Assembly (NCBI RefSeq): GCF_019279795.1
Contig: NC_056735.1
Location: 1,943,688,321 to 1,943,752,320, forward strand
Direction of reading: 5' to 3'
DNA: 64,000 nucleotides
Origin: Protopterus annectens
Taxonomy: Eukaryota; Chordata; Ceratodontiformes; Protopteridae
In this document: in pieces, positions 55,503-64,000 of the stretch
How the letters are laid out: every line of letters starts with the position of its first letter
Position numbering within the stretch: the first letter of the stretch is position 1
Translations under genes and position numbers: made by a program
Notes under the pieces: generated by a model
What the model saw: only the letters and a program-made list of their open reading frames with translations
Database searches by the model: none
Told to the model about the DNA's origin: nothing

Positions 55503-57294
55503 CCGGGATTCATGAAGCTCGGCGCAAGGCCGGTGTAAGGCTTGCGCCGGCAGTGCAGTGTATATTCGGCGTAGCAGCGCCATATGCATAGTAATGAGTG
55601 CGCGCCGCAACCACAGACATGTGCAGAGGGCACGTGCGCGAGCCCAAGTAGGATGCGCCCGTAGGCGTGGCCAAGCCGGCAGGCGATGAGCAACCTAAAG
55701 TGCTGACTGTCACAGGCCGCCTGCAATAGTAACCACACCAGCCAGGGTCCGTGGATAATGAAACGTATGCAGAGTATGCAACATAGTACCCGTTCACACA
55801 AAACGGAGAACCAAACATTAACTCACGAAGTCCAAATTGTACCCATCCAAGGAACAAAGGATACGCGTAATACCGTGTCTGTCTCGCAATGCACTGACAG
55901 TGGGCATACCAAGTGAAGGTGTACCGCAGCATGTCAGCGCGCCGCACCTACAAACAAGTAGCCACATGGGCATGGTCACCAGCAGTAGTGAGAGTACACA
56001 GCCGGGCAGCCGTGTCGATATAACAACCAGAAGGAAACCAGATACCCTAAACACAGACAAACATGTGCATAGCAACATGTACTACACCCAGCAACGTGCC
56101 CGTCGCATACACATTGGACGGCGTATGCCTAAGCGTAATATCCAGAAGCAGAACCCATGCATGCAAATGTAATACACAACAGCCCCGTCATAGCACGCAA
56201 CCCGCACCCATGTACGACCGTGCACCCAACCCAGCTAGCAGCCTTGCGCAGCTGCACACCTACACACAATGGGTATACCTGAAATGTAGTAAGAAGTATT
56301 GTCCTAGGCAGTGCCACACGGGCAAATATGTACCCCACATGTTAACATCCCACCTCAGGTACTGATATCCAAATGGCTGCATGTGAATGTGTGGGCAGAA
56401 TGTGTACATCCCGCATGTGGTATGGACCTGTCGAAACCCCATAGGCGTGCACACGCCACGGTGCCCATAACTGTACACATCTGGACAAGGCAGTATGTTC
56501 AGCCACCGTACTGATGATTAGCTATGCATACATGTCAAACACAACACATATGGCGGAACATCTGCCCACCAAGCAGGACGCCCCAACAGGGTGCCACATG
56601 CACAGAAGGTGAAGGTGGGACATCACACGTTGAGAATAGTGTTGCCGGATGGCCAAACACCCACGGCCAACGCAAAGGATGGAATAACATGTATATGTCT
56701 GGATGAATGGGTATGTCATAGCATGGGAATAGGCCAAGCTATCCAACATAATAGCCATGCGTACCAGATACAAACTGCCAGTAACATGCAGTAGTAATGC
56801 AGGAAGGCATACATGACTGTGGGAATAGCACAGGACACATGGCACGTGCCAAGTGTTGACGCATGACACAAATGTCCAGGATGGGGCTCCCTGCAAAGAA
56901 GAACATGTGCCAACCCCACACCCCACAGATGTACCGGCAGTGGAAACACATCCCAAACACACACCAACACTCACGTCCATCCCACTATAGCAACGGAGGC
57001 TGGTCAAAGACCACCATGACATGTGCACAAACAGGGACACGTGTAACCGTTGTCCTAACAACCCCCCACAGGCCAACGAATAATAGTATGGACATATGCA
57101 TGCAATGCTGTGAAGGATGTGTGGTAGTCCTCAGTATCATAGAGGTAGGTACACAGATACACTGTAATCAACCGTGACGTATGTGCACTGTACACAGCAT
57201 ACCTGCAGGTAATACATAGTTCAATCATGTGCCACAGAAATCTACACATATGAATGAGGATAGGGGATAGACAAGTGTGAATGGGACAAACTAT
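55501..57294. other. CpG-rich sequence of unknown origin, possible DNA transposon body
   Basis: Base composition changes sharply at 55,501 from TA repeats to sequence rich in CpG and in ACATG/CATGC words. It starts GGGATTCATGAAGCTCGG, followed by a hairpin GGCGCAAG...CTTGCGCC (55,521-55,549), as transposon ends often do. Long overlapping frames exist on both strands (for example 56,522-57,076 minus, 184 aa) but none carries a known domain. A basic plus-strand stretch RARRIHIGRRMPKRN lies near 56,100. CR1-H ends it on the right. A Harbinger relation to the neighbouring satellite is possible by composition only. Confidence 0.45.
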
Positions 57295-57779
57295 GAACAT
57301 AGGTTCATAGGTCCATAGGTACATAGTAGGCTATCTGCCCAAGGACAGCTATAACCCTAGCCCATAGTTATGTTGCCTTTGCCAACCCTCCAGTCCGAAG
57401 ATAACAATGCCTATTATATTGCTGTACCTCTGTCAAGCAGTGACAATGAAGTAATCCCTGGGGTATATCTGCAATCTCCCATCCATTGGTCAAGATCCCC
57501 CTCGAACAAGGCCAGCGAGGTGCTCTGCCTCACATGTACTGGGATGTTGTTCCACAGCATAGTGAGTGTCTGGGTGATGAATCTGCCCCTCTAACACATT
57601 CTATTAATGACCGTGTCAAGGTTCACGTCACCTGCCCCTGTGGTTCTGAGGGATGTAGCTCCATTAGGTGAAGCATAGTCATCAAATATGGGTCGACATG
57701 GCCTTGTATGTCAGGCACAGGTCACCACTGAGCAAGTGGTATGTGACTGAATGGAGCAGGAGTACTTTAAGTCGGGCAG

Positions 57780-58660
57780 CATAACACAAATTCCTGACAC
57801 CCTGCATCCGTTTGACGATGAACCTATGGGGCCTTCCCATCTGCTGCAGGTGTCAGGTCAGATACCTTCTGAACGGGGCAATGTACTCAATCATAGGTCT
57901 AATGAGTGATGAGTACAAGGAGATGATGACCTCCCCTGATCTAGATGTGAATCCCTGCACGATCAGGTGGGCAATGTAGAAGGTCTACCTAACTACATTA
58001 GCAACGTGTGTGTCGAACGAATGGTGACTGACAACCTGGGTCCCCAGATCCCTGGTAACTCCCTCTGTGCTCAGTGGATTGCCACCTATATGGCAGCTAG
58101 GGGTAACCTTGTTCTTCCTGAAGGGTATGACCATGCATTTCCCGGCATTTAGCTGTAGGCCATGTCCCTGGCACCAGATACCCATATCTGTGAGGCCCTT
58201 CTGAAGGATATCTGTGTCAGATGTCCGTCCCGCTATGGCACCCAGTTCGCAGTCATCTGCAAACATTGTCAGCCATAACCCCCCTGTGTTTGCTTGTACT
58301 TTGGAAATGTAGATGCAGAAAAAGAGTGGACCCAGGACTGAGCCCCGTGGGACACCGCCTGTGACCGGCTGTGAGTCTGACATGGTGCCAGCAACTATGA
58401 CTGTGTGGGTTCTGTCACCTAGCCAGTTTGCAACCCATCCTGCGATGTACGGGTTCACATCCAAGCCGATGGGTTTATCAATGATACCTGAGGGGGTATT
58501 GTGTTGAAGGCCTTTGCCAGGTCGAGGTAGGCTGTATGGACTGCCTGACCCTCATCAATGGCCTCGGTGACTGTTCCTAAAATGTGAACCAGGTTTTAAA
58601 CGCATGATCTGCCTTTGACCAAGCCAAACTGGGTTGGATGCAAAGTATGCAAGTCCCCTA
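57780..58660 (-). pseudogene. CR1-H reverse transcriptase remnant
   Basis: The frame at 57,985-58,464 gives DVNPYIAGWVANWLGDRTHT, TGGVPRGSVLGPLFF, LTMFADDCELGA (catalytic FADD kept), LNAGKCMVIPFRKN and RDLGTQV. Upstream pieces with AYLDLAKAF (near 58,530) and QFGF...KGRS (near 58,610) are in other frames. Substitutions PQ to PR and TKF to TMF plus frameshifts inactivate it. Confidence 0.85.
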
Positions 58661-58856
58661 TGTCGTCATCTATGAGTTCCATTATGATCCTTCCCCATGG
58701 CTTTGCAGATAAGGCTTGTCAAGCTAATGGGATGGTAATTACCAGGGTCAGTGGAGGCACTGCCCCTGTGAAGTGGGACTACAGTCGCCGTGCGCCACAA
58801 CTTGGGTACGTTACCTGAGGTGAGGCTAAGATTAAACAGCTGTCCTAACTGTGGGT

Positions 58857-59535
58857 CTAATTCCTCAATGAGTTCGTGGAGTACACAGCCGGGACACCAT
58901 CTGGTCCCATGGATGCTGTGTTCACTGCCTTGGAGAGAGCATGTCCCACCTGTGCGTTACAGACGTTTCGGGGGCCACAATCCTCTGGTACAGACATCTC
59001 TTCATGTGGGGGGGAGGGGGGGAGAGATGTTTGCACCGAACCTGTCAGCCAGTATGTTGGCAATGTGTGTAGGTTCAGTAAACTTCACATCATTCTGAAC
59101 CCAGTCCGAGCATATCTGGGAGTGTCGTCCCAGGTGTCCAACATAGCTAAAGAAGGCCGTATGATTGTCTGTTGAGTCCTTGGTGATATATCTGTCAGAT
59201 TTGCCCTGGATGATGTCATGAGAGCTTGTAGTTCTTCACATATAATGAGCAAGGGTGTCATACCTTACAAGGATTCTGCTCTGTCTTGTAGTAGCTACCT
59301 CCTTTCGTTGTAGAGCTTGTGTATGGCTGGGGTACACCAGACTGGATGCTTGGCATTGGTACAAAGACTCACAGTTGTGTAAGGGATTGCCTGATCCATG
59401 CAGTCCTGTAGGTGCAGGTAGAAGGCATATGTAAGTGATTCAGTGGCTTGAGTAATGTTTACCACTGGCTCAGGGGCCTTAAAGGAGACCACACTAGTGT
59501 TTAGAAGTGTGAAGTCGGCTTCTGAGAAAGCCATA
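58857..59535 (-). pseudogene. CR1-H linker and endonuclease C-terminal part
   Basis: ADFTLLNTSVVSFKAPEPV and CMDQAIPYTTVSLCTN match the CR1-C linker, as do VWCTPAIHKLYNERR and, downstream, ASMGPDGVPAVYSTNSLRN (58,857-58,930). The last shows the same frame slip (VYSTNSLRN) as CR1-C (VCYTNSMRN) but in this copy comes from a different base change. The GDFN part is cut off by the 5' truncation. Confidence 0.8.
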
Positions 59536-59660
59536 TGTATGGTAACCGGCACCACCCACAGCATTGTATGCCAATAGCAGAAGCTATTGTCCAAATAACA
59601 TATTACTATTTTATTATTAAATTATTTATTATTATTTATTTAGTTATTGTTTTAGCTAAT

Positions 59661-59760
59661 TACACTTGAAAATGCCCGGTAAGACCGGGCGAAAGTGCTC
59701 GTGATCCACTTGTTTTGGTGGTGTTATATTGACAATAAAGTGGCGAATCTTTCCTATTGG
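59661..59760 (+). other. PLE-like terminal remnant with perfect hairpin before the satellite
   Basis: CTTGAAAAT is followed by the stem GCCCGG/CCGGGC (59,674-59,679 and 59,685-59,690) with a TAAGA loop and then GAAA. The order CTGAA(G)A-N-stem-GAAA equals the hammerhead-like motif at PLE-2. The sequence then runs GTGCTCGTGATCCAC and AATAAAGTGGCGAA into the satellite unit. I infer a PLE or ribozyme-bearing terminus; the CUGANGA box is mutated. Confidence 0.4.
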
Positions 59761-59949
59761 GACTTCTGAGGATTATTTAAAGCAGTCGCTAACCTGCATC
59801 TTTGGATGTACATCATTTGGGTTCAGTTTTGAAACACCTGGTTGTCGTAGCACTACATAATATGGGTAGTCAAACAGACATCCGCGATTGGGGAACAAAC
59901 AGCAGCAGTCAAAACCACTGGCCAGATGGAGACAGTCCAACAAGTTCTA

Positions 59950-60430
59950 CACTTTACATATGCACATTGGTGTCCATTGTAGGACCCAAAAATTGATCCG
60001 TACATAATATCATCCAGCACCGATCGTTCTACCCAGAAGAAGCGACAGCCATGACTACGGAACAGCTAGACATATGCACCACCAGCGTGTTTAAGGTTGA
60101 TGACAAGTGTCCATGAAATGCAGGACATATGAACAGAAATCCCCAGATTGTCGAGTCCATAGAGGTGCGTCCACATCCCAGTCCCGCACACATGAAGGAT
60201 GTGTAATGGGTACCATCGAGGGTTGCAGCCATGGGATCTGGGTATGCAGAAATGGGGCTCGGTGTTGTTTGGCAGATAGTCTGTTGTCCCGCCCCATGGG
60301 AGGGATGTGGGTATAGCACATGCCTTACTCCCCACTAATAATGCAAAGCATCCACCGGATAATGCTAAATGCAGGTGTGAAATGTGTACAGCCCTATACC
60401 AGTGTCCAGTAGGCAATTCCCATGGATGGA
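59950..60430 (-). pseudogene. PIF/Harbinger-like transposase remnant, satellite unit 1
   Basis: Across three minus frames the blocks run TGHWYRAVHISHLHLALSGG (HTH-like 'TG.SYR.V...F.IS.S'), LSAKQHRAPFLH, then DGTH at 60,206-60,217, the first catalytic Asp block. Next come GISVHMSC and LVINLKHAGGAYV, then GSYNGHQCAYV. In PIF/Harbinger proteins the matching blocks are IDGTH, S(I/L)NVQ.VCD, PG..HDS and GD.GY, in this order and with similar spacing. HD of the second Asp block is missing and frames shift, so it is inactive. Confidence is limited because the match is split over frames and was made by eye. Confidence 0.55.
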
Positions 60431-60999
60431 CAAGCGTACGACCAAGATGGCACCCATAACTGCAAACCCGGTGGAATTACACAGCTGCAGTAAGGCATAA
60501 CACAGGAAATACAGATAGGGACTACAGTAGACACTCCCCATACAAAGTCAGACCGCCGTGCGAATACCGGCGTACACAGCACTAAATCTGCCAGCACCAA
60601 AATGGGGATCACTCGCTTCCATACTGCAGAACAAATGGGCGACATGTGGAACACATACTAATGGCACACCAACAACGTCAACTAGGAAGGTCATAGGATG
60701 GTTAAACTATGGCGTTCACACTTATAAAGAACATGCTTCAATGAATTAATAGGATCTACATGTTTTGGTGTTGTTATTTTGACAATACAGTGGCGGATAT
60801 TTCCTATTGGGACTTCTGAGGATTATTTAAAGCAGTTGCTAACCTGCATCTTTGGATGTACACCATTTGGTTTCAGTTTTGAAAAACCTGGTTTTCGTAG
60901 CACTACATAATATGGGTAGTCAAACAGACATCCGCGATCGGGGAACATACAGCAGCAGTCAAAACCACTGGCAAGATGGAGACAGTCCAACAAGTTCTA

Positions 61000-61480
61000 C
61001 ACTTTACATATGCACATTGGTGTCCATTGTAGGACCCAAAAATTGATCCGTACGGAATATCATCCAGCTGCGATCGTTCTACCAGAAGAAGCGACAGCCG
61101 TGACTACGGCACAGCTAGACATATGCACCACCAGCGTGTTTAAGGTTGATGACAAGTGTCCATGAAATGCAGGACATACGAACATAAATCCCCAGATTGT
61201 CGAGTCCATAGAAGTGCGTCCACATCCCAGTTCCGCACACATGAAGAATGTGTAATGGGTATCGTTGAGGGTTGCAGCCATGGGATCCTGGGTATGCAGA
61301 AATGGGGCTCGGTGTTGTTTGGCAGATAATCCGTTGTCCGGCCCCGTGGGAGGGATGTGGGTATAGCACATGCAATACTCCCCACTAATAATGCAAAGCA
61401 TCCACCGGATAATGCTAAATGCAGGTGTGAAATGTGTACAGCCCTATACCAGTGTCCAGTAGGCAATTCCCATGGATGGA
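61000..61480 (-). pseudogene. PIF/Harbinger-like transposase remnant, satellite unit 2
   Basis: Same blocks as unit 1. Here DGTH reads NDTH (61,255-61,266), so the first catalytic Asp is replaced. Confidence 0.55.
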
Positions 61481-61827
61481 CAAGCGTACGACCAAGATGG
61501 CACCCATAACTGCAAACCAGGTGGAATTACACAGCTGCAGTAAGGCATAACACAGGAAATACAGATAGGGACTACAGTAGACACTCCCCAAACAAAGTCA
61601 GACCACCGTGCGAATACCTGCGTACACAGCACTCAATCTGCCAGCACCAAAATGGGGATTACTCGCTTCCATACTACGGAACAAATGGGTGACCTGTGGA
61701 ACACATACTAATGGCACACCAACAACGTCAACTAGGAAGGTCATAGGATGGTTAAACTATGGCGTTCCCACTTATAAAGAACATCCTTCAATGAATTAAT
61801 AGGATCTACATGTTTTGGTGGTGTTAT

Positions 61828-61845
61828 ATGAACCTATGAACCTAT
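61828..61845 (+). repeat. 18-bp insertion of CR1-type octamers in the satellite
   Basis: Between GTTAT and TTGACAAT, which are adjacent or nearly so in the other units, this copy has ATGAACCTATGAACCTAT, i.e. two AACCTATG octamers. They equal the terminal repeats of the CR1 copies in this window. Confidence 0.9.
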
Positions 61846-62067
61846 GTTGACAATACAGTGGCGGATATTTCCTATTGGGACTTCTGAGGATTATTTAAAG
61901 CAGTTGCTAACCTGCATCTTTGGATGTACACCATTTGGTTTCAGTTTTGAAAAACCTGGTTTTCGTAGCACTACATAATATGGGTAGTCAAACAGACATC
62001 CGCGATCGGGGAACATACAGCAGCAGTCAAAACCACTGGCAAGATGGAGACAGTCCAACAAGTTCTA

Positions 62068-62548
62068 CACTTTACATATGCACATTGGTGTCCATTGTAG
62101 GACCCAAAAATTGATCCGTACGGAATATCAACCAGCTGCGATCGTTCTACCAGAAGAAGCAACAGCCGTGACTACGGCACAGCTAGACATATGCACCACC
62201 AGCGTGTTTAAGGTTGATGACAAGTGTCCATGAAATGCAAGACATATGAACATAAATCCCCAGATTGTCGAGTCCATAGAAGTGCGTCCACATCCCAGTC
62301 CCGCACACATGAAGGATGTGTAATGGGTATCGTTGAGGGTTGCAGCCATGGGATCCTGGGTATGCAGAAATGGGGCTCAGTGTTGTTTGGCAGATAATCC
62401 GTTGTCCCGCCCCGTGGGAGGGATGTGGGTATAGCACATGCCTTACTCCCCACTAATAATGCAAAGCATCCACTGGATAATGCTAAATGCAGGTGTGAAA
62501 TGTGTACAGCCCTATACCAGTGTCCAGTAGGCAATTCCCATGGATGGA
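62068..62548 (-). pseudogene. PIF/Harbinger-like transposase remnant, satellite unit 3
   Basis: Same blocks; NDTH as in unit 2, which links units 2 and 3 by descent or exchange. Confidence 0.55.
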
Positions 62549-63117
62549 CAAGCGTACGACCAAGATAGCACCCATAACTGCAAACCCGGTGGAATTACAC
62601 AGCTGCAGTGAGGCATAACACAGGAAATACAGATAGGGACTACAGTAGACACTCCCCATACAAAGTCAGACCGCCGTGCGAATACCGGCGTACACAGCAC
62701 TCAATCTGCCAGCACCAAAATGGGGATTACTCGCTTCCATACTGCGGAACAAAGGGGTGACCTGTGGAACACATACTAATGGCACACCAACAACGTCAAC
62801 TAGGAAGGTCATACGATGGTTAAACAATGGCATTCCCACTTATAAAGAACATCCTTCAATGAATTAATAGGATCTACATGTTTTGGTGGTGTTATGTTGA
62901 CAATACAGTGGCGGATATTTCCTATTGGGACTTCTGAGGATTATTTAAAGCAGTTGCTAACCTCCATCTTTAGATGTACACCATTTGGTTTCAGTTTTGA
63001 AAAACCTGGTTTTCGTAGCACTACATAATATGGGTAGTCAAACAGACATCCGCGATCGGGGAACATACAGCAGCAGTCAAAACCACTGGCCAGATGGAGA
63101 CAGTCCAACAAGTTCTA

Positions 63118-63598
63118 CACTTTACATATGCACATTGGTGTCCATTGTAGGACCCAAAATTTGATCCGTACGGAATATCATCCAGCTGCGATTGTTCTAC
63201 CAGAAGAAGCGACAGCCGTGACTACAGCACAGCTAGACATATGCACCACCAGCGTGTTTAAGGTTGATGACAAGTGTCCATGAAATGCAGGACATATGAA
63301 CAGAAATCCCCAGATTGTCGAGTCCATAGAAGTGCGTCCACATCCCAGTCCCGCACACATGAAGGATGTGTAATGGGTACCGTCGAGGGTTGCAGCCATG
63401 GGATCATGGGTATGCAGAAATGGGGCTCGGTGTTGTTTGGCAGATAATCCGTTGTCCCACCCCGTGGGAGGGATGTGGGTATAGCACATGCCTTACTCCC
63501 CACTAATAATGCAAAGCATCCACTGGATAATGCTAAATGCAGGTGTGAAATGTGTACATTCCTATACCAGTGTCCAGTAGGCAATTCCCATGGATGGA
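63118..63598 (-). pseudogene. PIF/Harbinger-like transposase remnant, satellite unit 4
   Basis: Same blocks; DGTH is kept (63,373-63,384) as in unit 1. The SVHMSC block is readable because the codon before it is TCT, as in unit 1. Confidence 0.55.
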
Positions 63599-64000
63599 CA
63601 AGCGTACGACCAAGATGGCACCCATAACTGCAAACCTGGTGGAATTACACAGCTGCAGTGAGGCATAACACAGGAAATACAGATAGGGACTACAGTAGAC
63701 ACTCCCCATACAAAGTCAGACCGTCGTGCGAATACCGGCGTACACAGCACTCAATCTGCCAGCACCAAAATGGGGATTACTCGCTTCCATACTGCGGAAC
63801 AAATGGGCGACCTGTGGAACACATACTAATGGCACACCAACAACGTCAACTAGGAAGGTCATAGGATGGTTAAACTATGGCGTTCACACTTATAAAGAAC
63901 ATCCTTCAATGAATTAATAGGATCTACATGTTTTGGTGGTGTTATGTTGACAATACAGTGGCGGATATTTCCTAATGGGACTTCTGAGGATTATTTAAAG

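Larger units (their letters stand above)
57295..59535 (-). mobile_element. CR1 LINE, 5'-truncated, decayed (CR1-H)
   Basis: The minus-strand 3' end carries about three CATAGGTT-type octamers at 57,298-57,335 and GTAGGCTATCTGCCC. C-terminus, RT, linker and part of the endonuclease follow up to about 59,535. CpG and GC content is higher than in the other CR1 copies. Confidence 0.88.
59703..64000. repeat. 1,050-bp satellite array (four units plus a partial fifth)
   Basis: The marker GACTTCTGAGGATTATT occurs at 59,761, 60,811, 61,879, 62,929 and 63,979, giving steps of 1,050, 1,068, 1,050 and 1,050 bp. Units 2-4 are nearly identical; unit 1, at the array edge, is more diverged. The array leaves the window on the right. 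Unit 2 is 18 bp longer because of an octamer insertion. The minus strand holds Harbinger-like transposase motifs (see separate entries). Period, homogenisation and edge divergence fit an array kept similar by unequal exchange. Confidence 0.95.

Noticed and set aside
56522..57076. 184-aa Cys/Val-rich minus frame as a membrane protein gene
   Set aside because: CpG-rich DNA with few stops gives overlapping long frames on both strands here; no start context, domain or splice support.
60066..60416. 108-116-aa frames repeated in every satellite unit as a conserved small protein
   Set aside because: Their repetition follows from satellite homogenisation. The transposase-like blocks are spread over three frames, so these single frames are not real products.

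Overview
This window looks like non-coding, retroelement-packed chromosomal DNA from a vertebrate that is not a mammal. No host gene, rRNA or tRNA gene could be supported. The evidence is the mixture of elements: CR1 LINEs (at least nine pieces), L2-like LINEs, a Tx1/L1-like LINE, Neptune-type Penelope-like elements (PLEs), tRNA-headed SINEs resembling those common in fishes, a PIF/Harbinger-like remnant, and many long AT, CA, CT and ATT microsatellites. A large-genome lineage such as lungfish, another early-branching fish or an amphibian would fit, but the species is not determined.

Layout. 0.5-4.2 kb: a (TA)n tract followed by a decayed, nearly full-length L2-like LINE (LINE-A, + strand) with a 2A-like motif before its endonuclease. 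4.2-10.9 kb: mostly unrecognised DNA with copies of a dispersed repeat ('repeat X') and a long (CA)n. 10.9-14.5 kb: PLE-1 (- strand) with a SINE inserted. 14.5-21.3 kb: mostly unrecognised, with a CR1 3' end and a SINE carrying a perfect 20-bp target-site duplication. 21.3-22.9 kb: 5'-truncated L2-like LINE-B (- strand) with a long open RT frame. 23.6-30.8 kb: a nest, in which a Tx1/L1-like LINE (- strand) is split by a young, nearly intact CR1 (24.3-27.9 kb, ORF1 esterase plus EN-RT) and also by a SINE. 31.5-31.9 kb: a 136-bp tandem repeat. 32.7-34.2 kb: PLE-2 (- strand), followed by a SINE whose internal GT run has expanded. 36.2-40.5 kb: an old CR1 (+) split by a CR1 3' end, a 380-bp tandem repeat and a second SINE type. 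42.0-44.3 kb: CR1-E (-). 46.16-46.68 kb: a fold-back element of nested palindromes with telomere-like arms. 49.6-52.5 kb: CR1-F (+). 53.5-55.4 kb: CR1-G (+, old). 55.5-57.3 kb: CpG-rich unknown sequence. 57.3-59.5 kb: CR1-H (-). 59.7-64.0 kb: a 1,050-bp satellite array running off the window end, whose minus strand keeps motifs of a PIF/Harbinger transposase.

How the parts relate. The CR1 LINEs share a 3' end finishing in AACCTATG octamers, and one satellite unit has gained 18 bp of just that octamer. LINE-A, LINE-B and one SINE share a 3' tail, which points to an autonomous/non-autonomous pair. The other SINEs have the same tRNA-like head but a different tail. Several microsatellites arise exactly from a short seed inside an element. 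Insertion order can be read from the nesting: the old CR1-D and the L1 are hosts, and the younger CR1-C, the CR1 3' end and the SINEs are guests.

Coordinates of element ends are estimates from homology between copies inside this window. Family names come from protein motifs and could be refined by a repeat-library search.
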